NCBI RefSeq assembly: GCF_029868855.1
Contig: NZ_JARWOV010000243.1
Coordinates: 1-48,231 of the forward strand
Direction: 5' to 3'
DNA from: Nocardia carnea
GTDB lineage: Bacteria > Actinomycetota > Actinomycetes > Mycobacteriales > Mycobacteriaceae
DNA length: 48,231 nucleotides
In this document: in pieces, positions 32,726-40,106 of the stretch
How the letters are laid out: each line of letters starts with the position of its first letter
How positions within the stretch are numbered: the first letter of the stretch is position 1
Notes under the pieces: generated by a model
What the model was told of the DNA's origin: nothing
Database searches by the model: none
The model's input: the letters and a program-made list of their open reading frames with translations, nothing else
Translations under genes and position numbers: made by a program

Positions 32726-35700
32726 CGGCTGTCCACCGGTTCGGCGAGGCCGGCCAGGTAATCGGTCAGGATGGGCGCGATCACCGCGACAGCCTCCGGA
32801 TTCATCAGCTGGCCATGGGCTGCGTCGACCGAGAACTCGATCAGGTCTCCAGTGACGTAGGGACGCCACAGCCGCGCGTCGAGTAGTTCGGTCATGCCAC
32901 GGGTGGCCGAGAAGTACAGCAAATCACCGTCGAAGACGCCGGGCCGGTAGCGGGCCGATATCTCGACTCCGGCGATGTAGGCGCGGTGCAGCCGGTCGAG
33001 CCGATCGGCGGACAGACCGGCGCCCAGGGTCGCGCCCGCGGCCGCCAACTCGGCGGCTGCTTCGGCGGCGGTCAGATCCGGGACCTGTGCCGCGTCCGCC
33101 TCGTCGGGTTCGCCGCCGAGCAGATGGGTCAGCAGATCCCGCATCCGCGGCCGCGGCGGCGGTGGCGGTGGGGTGTCCGGCGGGAAGACGACGCTGTCGA
33201 GCAGGGCCAATACCGCGACCTCGCGGCCGAGATCACGTAAACGCACCCCGACCGCATGGGCGAGCTGACCGCCGAGCGACCAGCCGAGCAGATGGTAGGG
33301 CCCCTCGGGCTGCGCCCGCAGAATTTCGCGCAGATAGCGATCGGCGAGAGTTTCCACGGTGGCCGGGTCCGGCTCGTCGGAAGTCAGCACCGGGGATTGG
33401 ATCCCGTAGACCGGGCGGTCGCCGATCCGGCGGGAAAGACCCATATAACACCAGGCCAGTGGTACCGCGGAATGGAAACAGAACAGCGGCGGCGATGCGC
33501 CTGCGCGCCGCAACGGCAGCAGTGTCTGCAGCCCTTCGGTATCCGCCGTCGCAACGATCCCGGATTCGGTCTTCACCTGCCCGTTCCGGGCCTCGAAGCT
33601 ATCGGTTCCGCGATAACTCGCGATCCTGTCGGCCAGATCCGCCACCGTCGGTGTGGTGTACAGCCAGCGCACAGTGACCGGGACATCGGTCGCATCGGCG
33701 AGTTCGGCCGCAAGCCCGACACCGAGCAGAGAATTGCCGCCGAGCGCGAAGAAATCGTCGTCTACGCCGATATCCGGACGGCCGACGATACTGCCCACCT
33801 TCTGCGCGACCAGTCGCTGAATCTCCGTCTCCGGGGCACGATAGGAGCGCGCCGATACGGGTTCGGGCAGCCGATCGCGATCCAGTTTCCCGTTGGGGGT
33901 CAACGGGATCCGGTCGATCTCGAGCAGCACCGCCGGCACCAGCGCGGCCGGCAACACGGTCCGCAGCCGACGCAACGTGCCGGCCGGATCGAAACGGTGC
34001 CCCGCGGCGACGACCACATAGCCCGCCAGCCGGGCCGAGGGTCCGGGACCGCCCGCGACCGTCACCACCGCCTGCGTGATCTCCGCACAGGCGGTGAGAG
34101 CCGATTCGATCTCGCCGGGTTCGATCCGGCGGCCGTGCAGGGCGAGCTGCCGATCGACGCGGCCGAGGAATTCGTAACCACCGGGGTCTGCACGCACCAG
34201 GTCGCCGGTCCGATACAGTCGCGCGCCGGTGTCCGCGGGATCGGCGACGAAACGGGCGGCGGTGGCCGCCGGGTTGTGCAGATAGCCGAGCGCCACTCCG
34301 GGCCCGCCCACATACAGTTCGCCACGCCCGCCGGTGGGCACCGGCCGCAGCCGGGTGTCCAGGACCGCTGCCCGCACACCGGGCAGTGCCGGGCCGATCA
34401 ATACCGGTTCGTCGGGCGTCAACGGTTCGCTCTGCATCGTCATCACCGTCGCCTCGGTCGGACCGTAGCCGTTGTACAACCGGACGCGCGGAACCCAGCG
34501 CCGCACGAGTTCAGCGGCGGGAGCCTCACCTCCGGTCACCACGGCTTGCAGACTCGGGAGCCGGCCGGGATCCAAGGTGCCGAGTACCGCGGGAGTGCTG
34601 AGCAGATGGGTGATTTCGGCGGCCCGGATCGTATCGGTGAGCTCGCCACTCACCGGCGGCCCGGCCGGAGCGACGAAGAGCCGCGCCCCGGCCGCGAACG
34701 CCGCGAGCAACTCCAGCAGGTGAGCATCGAAAGCAGGCGAATGTGCGTGCAGAACAACCGAATCCGCACCGACTCGATAGCGGTCGACGATGTACTCGGT
34801 GAGCGGACCCAGCCCTCGGTGCCCGACGAGAACACCTTTCGGCGTTCCGGTGGTGCCCGATGTATGAATCAGATAGGCCGGATGGTCCGGGCAGAGCCCG
34901 GACCACGGCACCTCCGGACCGCCGGTATCCGTATACGTTCCCGGCTGTTTCCCGTTGCCACCATGCCGAGTACTTCCGGTCGCCGCCGGCTTTTCCGGTG
35001 TGCGAGCCGCCCCTGCCGCGCCGTCCAGTTCCAGCCAGCGCACACGATCGGCAACGTCGTCCGTCCCGGCCGGAGCCGTATCCACGCCGAGCAGCTCCGG
35101 CCGCACCGCTGTCACGGTCAGGCCGAGCCGGATGCCGGCGGCTGCCAGCACTGCGGCAATCCGGTGCGGTGGGTCGGTGGGATCGATCGGCACGAAGCAC
35201 GCGCCCACGGTGGCGACGGCCCAGAGACCGAGCACCGATTCGATCGAACGCGGTACCACCACCGCCACGGAGACCCCCGGTCCGGCACCATATTCGGCCA
35301 GCACCCGGGCCCATCTGCGGGACAGGTGGTCCAGCTGCAGATAGGTCAGTGACCGGGTCCCGTCACCGACAGCCACCGAATCCGGGGACCGCATGCCCGC
35401 ACGGAGAAGTTCCGGCAGCAACCGGACGCTCGGCTGCCCCCGCGTCCGCGGATCGCGCCGGAGCTCCGGCCGCGGGGCATCAGATCCTGGTTCGCCCGAG
35501 AGGTTTTCGGATATGTCTATACGCGCGACCGGCTCGTCTGCCGCGGCGACGAGGAAACGGTCGAGAAAGGCGAGAAAGCCGGAGTGAAACCAAGCCAGGG
35601 TGGCAGGCGAGTACCGGGCGGGGTTGCCCTGGAAGTCGATACGGATACTGCTTTCCTCGGGACCGAGCTGGTAGCCGTTGACCAGCAGGTCCTCCACCGG

Positions 35701-36819
35701 CCCGGACGACAGCAGATGCGCGTGCCCGGTGACCGGGCCCAGCCGCAGCGGCTCCACGAAACCGAGCACATTGATCACCGGTCCGAAGCCGCCACGCTCG
35801 ACTCGGCCGCCGCCGCGGTCACGCTGGATATCCTCGTACGAATACTGCTGATGACGTAGCGCTCCGAGGACTTTCGCGCGCACTCCGGAAACCGCCGCGC
35901 CGACTGTCCCCCGGGCGATACCGGTGAGCCGCAGCGGAACGACATTGGCTACCGACCCGGCGGATCGGCGCAGTACAGCCGTGGTGCGCGCCGGTACGGG
36001 TAACGAGAGCACGGGGTCGTCGTTCCCGGTCAGCCGGGCAACGTAGCTGCCGAGAGCAGCGATCAGCAGTTCGCCGAAGGAGGCGCCGTGCCGCCTGCGG
36101 GCCGTAGCGACCGACCGTGCTGTCGCCGGTCCGACCACGGCCGAAACCCGGTGCGGCCGCGCCCGCGGCGCCGCAGGCCGGCCGGCGAGCCCCACCGGCT
36201 CGGCCAGACCGGCCAGCACGCTACGCCAGTAATCCCGGTCGGCCACCGCCCGCGCCGAACACCGATAAGCGTTCTCGGCGGCCAGCAGCCCCGCGGTGTC
36301 CAGCCCGCCCGGCCCGCCCTCGTCCGTGCCGGTGACCGCGGCCCGGTACAGCTCCCCGGTGCGACGCAGTAGTGCGACGGCGCCCGCTCCGTCGAGCGCA
36401 AGATGGTGGCTGCGCAGGTACAACAGATGCCGCTGCGGGGCAACCCGGTACAGCACCGCGACAGTGAGTACATCGGTGCGCGGATCGAGCGGGGTGTGAT
36501 AATCGTCGTCCATGCGGTCCAGTGCCCGGGTTACCGGATCGTGGTGAGCGGCGAGATCACAGTCGGTGAAAGCGAGCTCGGCATCCGTGCGCACCTGCCG
36601 CGGCCTGCCGTCCACCGACCGCACCTGCACACCCGGAGTCCCGAGCTCCCGGGCCGCTCGGCAACCACATCCCCGCATCAGCGCCACATCGAGCGGACCG
36701 CGTAGATCCAGGTACATCGCCACAGTGTTCGGAATGGCCGGGTACAGTTGCTGGGCCACCCACCAGCGCAATTGAGCGGCCGACAGGGGATGATCCGATA
36801 CCGTCCTCTGAGAGCTCAT
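32722..36819 (-). CDS. Single-module non-ribosomal peptide synthetase (C-A-T-TE)
   Basis: 1365 residues. Condensation domain (~10-430) with intact HHLALDG (~137). Adenylation domain (~465-965) with A3 YLIHTSGTTGTPKG (~646), A5 YNGYGPTEAT (~780), A7 YRTGDLVR, A8 GRVDRQLALHGRRIEPGEIE and A10 NGKLDRDRLP. Thiolation domain FFALGGNSLLG (~1025) with the phosphopantetheine Ser. Thioesterase with GWSLGGQ (~1178). Aligning A4-A5 with GrsA gives the pocket D-A-L-L-V-G-G-V-M-K, a small to medium hydrophobic pocket I cannot assign to one amino acid. A leading C domain with a single A-T unit suggests that an acyl or peptidyl donor made elsewhere is joined to one residue and released. ATG 36819 has the ribosome site GAAGGAG. 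Confidence 0.9.
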   Translation of the reverse strand: MSSQRTVSDHPLSAAQLRWWVAQQLYPAIPNTVAMYLDLRGPLDVALMRGCGCRAARELGTPGVQVRSVDGRPRQVRTDAELAFTDCDLAAHHDPVTRALDRMDDDYHTPLDPRTDVLTVAVLYRVAPQRHLLYLRSHHLALDGAGAVALLRRTGELYRAAVTGTDEGGPGGLDTAGLLAAENAYRCSARAVADRDYWRSVLAGLAEPVGLAGRPAAPRARPHRVSAVVGPATARSVATARRRHGASFGELLIAALGSYVARLTGNDDPVLSLPVPARTTAVLRRSAGSVANVVPLRLTGIARGTVGAAVSGVRAKVLGALRHQQYSYEDIQRDRGGGRVERGGFGPVINVLGFVEPLRLGPVTGHAHLLSSGPVEDLLVNGYQLGPEESSIRIDFQGNPARYSPATLAWFHSGFLAFLDRFLVAAADEPVARIDISENLSGEPGSDAPRPELRRDPRTRGQPSVRLLPELLRAGMRSPDSVAVGDGTRSLTYLQLDHLSRRWARVLAEYGAGPGVSVAVVVPRSIESVLGLWAVATVGACFVPIDPTDPPHRIAAVLAAAGIRLGLTVTAVRPELLGVDTAPAGTDDVADRVRWLELDGAAGAARTPEKPAATGSTRHGGNGKQPGTYTDTGGPEVPWSGLCPDHPAYLIHTSGTTGTPKGVLVGHRGLGPLTEYIVDRYRVGADSVVLHAHSPAFDAHLLELLAAFAAGARLFVAPAGPPVSGELTDTIRAAEITHLLSTPAVLGTLDPGRLPSLQAVVTGGEAPAAELVRRWVPRVRLYNGYGPTEATVMTMQSEPLTPDEPVLIGPALPGVRAAVLDTRLRPVPTGGRGELYVGGPGVALGYLHNPAATAARFVADPADTGARLYRTGDLVRADPGGYEFLGRVDRQLALHGRRIEPGEIESALTACAEITQAVVTVAGGPGPSARLAGYVVVAAGHRFDPAGTLRRLRTVLPAALVPAVLLEIDRIPLTPNGKLDRDRLPEPVSARSYRAPETEIQRLVAQKVGSIVGRPDIGVDDDFFALGGNSLLGVGLAAELADATDVPVTVRWLYTTPTVADLADRIASYRGTDSFEARNGQVKTESGIVATADTEGLQTLLPLRRAGASPPLFCFHSAVPLAWCYMGLSRRIGDRPVYGIQSPVLTSDEPDPATVETLADRYLREILRAQPEGPYHLLGWSLGGQLAHAVGVRLRDLGREVAVLALLDSVVFPPDTPPPPPPRPRMRDLLTHLLGGEPDEADAAQVPDLTAAEAAAELAAAGATLGAGLSADRLDRLHRAYIAGVEISARYRPGVFDGDLLYFSATRGMTELLDARLWRPYVTGDLIEFSVDAAHGQLMNPEAVAVIAPILTDYLAGLAEPVDSR

Positions 36820-37421
36820 CTCGACCGCTCCTTCTGCATTGCCCGGTCGGATCCGATCGAGAAACATCGGGCCGCCGATCCACGCGCCATTCGGCAGAAC
36901 CCGCTGCTACGACTATCTGCGGAAACAATCTGCCGGGAACACTACGCCTGCCGGGAACGTATTACATCGGTCTCGCCCCCGATGCTTTCGCTCACGACCG
37001 GATAGCGTCGCACAGCGTTCCGGCGCGTTATGCGCATAACGATCGATCCACCACCCGGACACGGGCGGCTACGACCGACGGCCGAGACGAACGCGGCACT
37101 CGGAAACACGCCGCCAACACCTATGCGTGACGACCGGGAGCCACATTCGGACCGACAACAATCCCGCCACATACGCACAGCGAGCACTGCGGTACGAGAA
37201 AACACATCCGCGACGGTGCGGCTCGTTACGTCCAGACTTGCGTCGTCACGATTGCGGAACAGTAGGTCGCCGAGCACGGGACGGTGGCGATCGATATCCG
37301 GTCCGCCGCACAGCGGTCACGAACTGCACCGGGACTGCCCGATCCGGGCACCGCCATCGACGCTCCGGGGCGGGTCTCCGCCCGGAACCGGGCCCGTATG
37401 CCGGGAAGTACTTCTCTCCGG
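36820..37421. promoter_or_regulatory. NRPS operon upstream region with palindrome and direct repeat
   Basis: About 600 bases without a supported gene; frames on both strands lack domains and ribosome sites. It holds a perfect 16-bp palindrome CGTTATGCGCATAACG (37026-37041), about 207 bases before the NRPS start, and a direct repeat TGCCGGGAAC (36931-36940 and 36949-36958, 18-base period) at about 112-140 bases. Both are plausible regulator sites. AT content is higher here than in flanking genes, as expected for a promoter region. The sirB stop is at the right edge, so its terminator would also lie here, but I see no clear one. Confidence 0.5.
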
Positions 37422-38381
37422 TCAGGGACGCAGCCCGGCGCCCGGCCACTCGCGCGGACGCGGGCCCGCCGAACCTTCTGCGGGGCAGCCGAACTCTGCT
37501 CGGGCAGCGGTACGGTAGCGGTCCGCGATCAATCGGACCACCGCGGGATGCACGCCGATCGGGTCGGCGACTCCGGTCGCACCGGCCCGATGCAAGCGCT
37601 CGTGGAACAGGCCGTGCGCAAGAAGGTACGAGGCGATGAACACCCTTTCATGCCCCTGCGCGCGCAGCTGCGCCACCACCTCCGGAACACACGGCGTGCC
37701 GGTGGCGACATACGCCGTGCGCACCGGTGTCGAGAGTTGCGCGGTGAGCATGGCGGCGGCACGGCGCACATCCGCGAGGGCCCGCGGATCGGAGGAGCCG
37801 GCGGCCGCGAACACCACGGCGTCACCCGGGCGCCAGCCCGCGGCCCGCAACCGGACGGCCATGATCCGGGCGAGTGCCGGGTCGGGACCCATTGCGGCCG
37901 TTACCGTCACCGCCGAATGGCCGCTGTCGCCCACTTCCCTCGGCACGTCCTGATAGACGTGATAACCGGACGCCAGAAAGGCCGGAACCACCACAGCCGG
38001 AGCGAGATCAGCGCACTCCGGAGACTGCGCGACCAGATCGCCCAGCACTTCCGACGGCGAGGGACCGAGCACATCGACGAATGCGGTACGCACCGATACT
38101 CTCGCAGTGAACCGGCCGGAGACGGCGCCCGATTCCGCGAAAGGGTCACCGACGCAACCACACCCGGCGGGCCCGTGATCGGCAGAGCGGATCACTGCCC
38201 GGAAATTCCCCGCGCTCGGCCCGCCGACGGCATTGTGCACACAACGGTTACCGGCCGGTGCCGACCGGTGCCCCAGCTCGCGGCCCACCGCCTCGGCCAA
38301 CGCGGCGATCATCTCCACGCCCTTACCGCTGCGGGTTCCGTGGGCCACCAGCACCAGCACGTGCGGCTGCGGCGCGGTCAC
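37422..38381 (-). CDS. Sirohydrochlorin ferrochelatase-like (CbiX/SirB family)
   Basis: A 319-residue protein of the CbiX/SirB chelatase family, which inserts Fe(II) into sirohydrochlorin to form siroheme (or Co in cobalamin synthesis). It has two chelatase halves: VLVLVAHGTRSGKGVEMI with the metal-binding His at the N-terminus, and a second half with VVPAFLASGYHVYQDVPREV and VFIASYLLAHGLFHERLH. Because NirB needs siroheme and this gene ends the nir operon, iron is the likely metal. The GTG 38381 overlaps the nnaR stop (GTGA). The C-terminal ~20 residues are Pro/Gly-rich. Confidence 0.85.
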   Translation of the reverse strand: MTAPQPHVLVLVAHGTRSGKGVEMIAALAEAVGRELGHRSAPAGNRCVHNAVGGPSAGNFRAVIRSADHGPAGCGCVGDPFAESGAVSGRFTARVSVRTAFVDVLGPSPSEVLGDLVAQSPECADLAPAVVVPAFLASGYHVYQDVPREVGDSGHSAVTVTAAMGPDPALARIMAVRLRAAGWRPGDAVVFAAAGSSDPRALADVRRAAAMLTAQLSTPVRTAYVATGTPCVPEVVAQLRAQGHERVFIASYLLAHGLFHERLHRAGATGVADPIGVHPAVVRLIADRYRTAARAEFGCPAEGSAGPRPREWPGAGLRP

Positions 38382-39595
38382 CCGGAAACCACCGTGCGCA
38401 CATAGCGGGTGTTACGTGCCGGGGGTGCGGGCAGCGCGGCACCGGCATTGTTGTCGGTGCATTCGGCCGGGTCCATGGCCAGCCGGTAACCGCGCTTGAC
38501 CACGGTCTGGATCGCCTTCGGTGTCCCCAGGCCCGCCCGCAGCCGGGCGATGGCTGTCTCCACCGCGTGCGTGTCGTCGCCCCCGCCGGGCAGGGCGGCC
38601 AGCAGATCCTCACGCGACACCACCCGCCCTGGATACCGGGCCAGCGAACGCATCAGTGCCATCGGTGCGGGGGCCAGCTGTTTCACCGTGCCGTCCACCA
38701 CCACGCAGGCCCCGCGGACGCTGATGGTGTGCCCGGCGGCGTTGATCCGGCCGGCCCGGCGCGGTAGTTCCTCGGCCACATGGCGGGCCAGGGCACCCAG
38801 CCGCGCGCGGCCGGGCATCGTGACCGGGACACCCAATTCCTCCAGCGGCGCCGCGGTGATGGGTCCGACGCAGGCCGCCGGTACCCGGCTGCGCAGCGCG
38901 TGCAGGACACCCTCGAGCACACCGGTTTCCTTGGCACGCATCAGCATCGACGCCACCGCGGGCGCGCTGGTGAAGGTCACGCAGTCGATGGCCGAGGTCA
39001 CGATGGCCTCGATCAGACTGTCCATCGGACCGCGATCGGCCGGCGGCTCCCACCGGTACACCGGCACCGGCACCACATCGGCGCCGGCGCAGCGCAGCAC
39101 CTCGCAGAAGTCCGGAATCGGTTCCCATTCGGTGGTCGCGCCGTGCAACTGCACCGCGATCCGCACCCCTTCGACGCCCTCCGCGAGCAGATGGTCGAGC
39201 ACCTCCGCCGAGGATTCGGAAGCGGGCGACCATTCCTCCCGGAGTTCGGCCGCCCGGATCGCCCCCTTCGCCTTGGGTCCGCGGGCCAGCATCCGGGTGT
39301 TGCCGAACGTGGCACGCAGCTGCTCGGCCAGCCCCCAGCCCTCCGCCGCCTCCATCCAGCCGCGGAAACCGATCCCGGTGGTGGCGACGGCGATCTGCGG
39401 TGGGTCGGCGACGAGCTCGCGGGTCACCCGTTCGAGTTCGGTGTCGTCGGCCAGCGGAATGATCCGGATGGCCGGCGCGGACACGACTGTCGCGCCCCGC
39501 CGGGTGAGCAGGGTCGCGAATTCCTCGGCGCGCCGGGCCGCGGTGATACCGATGGTGAACCCGGCCAGCGAGGTGTTCGTATCCGTAACCGTCAT
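38378..39595 (-). CDS. nnaR: NnaR-type regulator: uroporphyrinogen-III synthase domain + OmpR-like DNA-binding domain
   Basis: 405 residues. The N-terminal ~265 residues are a HemD-like uroporphyrinogen-III synthase fold (TIGITAARRAEEFATLLTRR, VTFTSAPAVASML, ACVGPITAAPLEELGV). The C-terminal ~90 are an OmpR/PhoB-type winged helix (ARYPGRVVSREDLLAAL, then VETAIARLRAGLG and VVKRGYRL). This architecture is that of NnaR, the nitrate/nitrite assimilation regulator that works with GlnR in Streptomyces and mycobacteria. The HemD part may sense rather than catalyse. The ATG overlaps the nirD stop (ATGA) and the gene's stop overlaps sirB, so it is made in step with nitrite reductase. Confidence 0.9.
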   Translation of the reverse strand: MTVTDTNTSLAGFTIGITAARRAEEFATLLTRRGATVVSAPAIRIIPLADDTELERVTRELVADPPQIAVATTGIGFRGWMEAAEGWGLAEQLRATFGNTRMLARGPKAKGAIRAAELREEWSPASESSAEVLDHLLAEGVEGVRIAVQLHGATTEWEPIPDFCEVLRCAGADVVPVPVYRWEPPADRGPMDSLIEAIVTSAIDCVTFTSAPAVASMLMRAKETGVLEGVLHALRSRVPAACVGPITAAPLEELGVPVTMPGRARLGALARHVAEELPRRAGRINAAGHTISVRGACVVVDGTVKQLAPAPMALMRSLARYPGRVVSREDLLAALPGGGDDTHAVETAIARLRAGLGTPKAIQTVVKRGYRLAMDPAECTDNNAGAALPAPPARNTRYVRTVVSG

Positions 39596-39990
39596 GCGCG
39601 GGGGCCGTTCGCGGCCATGACGAGGGGTTCGTCGGAAATCGAGACCAGTCCGCCGTCCACCCGCACGGCATACACCGGCAGCGATTCGGTCGCATCGTCC
39701 AGGCACCGGCCGTCGAGCAGCGAGAACGCCTGCTTCAACAGCGGGGACGCAACGACGGGCTCACCGCCGCGGTCACCGACGATCCCGCGCGACATCACCG
39801 CCGCCCGGCCGAAGGGGTCGATATTGCCGACCGCGTACAAGGTGCCCTCCGGCATCAGGAACAGCGCGGCCTGGGCCCCGCCGGGCAACAGCACCGCCAC
39901 GCCGCGGCCGGGGATCAGATAGTCGAGTCGGCAGGCCTGCGTCCACCCGGTGGTGGTCGGGGCAACGCCAGGGGTATCGATCACGGTCAT
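39592..39990 (-). CDS. nirD: Nitrite reductase (NADH) small subunit NirD
   Basis: A 132-residue Rieske-like small subunit partnering NirB. The fold is recognisable from VAVLLPGGAQAALFLMPEGTLYAV, the DPFGRAAVMSRGIVGDRGGEPVV segment (cut here for length) and LLKQAFSLLDG. As usual in NirD, the Rieske Cys/His cluster ligands are absent, so it is structural. ATG 39990 has a strong GGAGGAGA ribosome site; the upstream Met at 40041 does not. It lies 116 bases after nirB, and its stop overlaps nnaR. Confidence 0.92.
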   Translation of the reverse strand: MTVIDTPGVAPTTTGWTQACRLDYLIPGRGVAVLLPGGAQAALFLMPEGTLYAVGNIDPFGRAAVMSRGIVGDRGGEPVVASPLLKQAFSLLDGRCLDDATESLPVYAVRVDGGLVSISDEPLVMAANGPRA

Positions 39991-40009
39991 GGTGTTCTCC
40001 TCCACACGC

Positions 40010-40050
40010 CTTAACCATTGGTACCGGCGCACTGTTTCCACACGGTTAAG
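40010..40050. promoter_or_regulatory. Inverted repeat CTTAACC/GGTTAAG between nirB and nirD
   Basis: CTTAACC (40010-40016) and GGTTAAG (40044-40050) face each other across 27 bases in the nirB-nirD gap. The AT-rich half-sites stand out. It may be an RNA hairpin affecting nirD expression or a secondary promoter operator. GlnR half-sites are GTnAC-like, so the match to that factor is weak. Confidence 0.3.
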
Positions 40051-40106
40051 CCGTCATTTCCCACTCGTAGCGGCTGCTCGCGGCCCGCCCGCAATGCCCT
40101 CCGTGG

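Noticed and set aside
36942..37277. Minus-strand open frame downstream of sirB
   Set aside because: No ribosome site, no domain, an odd composition rich in Arg and Ser; it spans a palindrome and the probable NRPS promoter region.
37030..37639. Plus-strand open frames in the NRPS-sirB interval
   Set aside because: They are Arg/Pro/Ser-rich shadow-type translations that run into the antisense of sirB.
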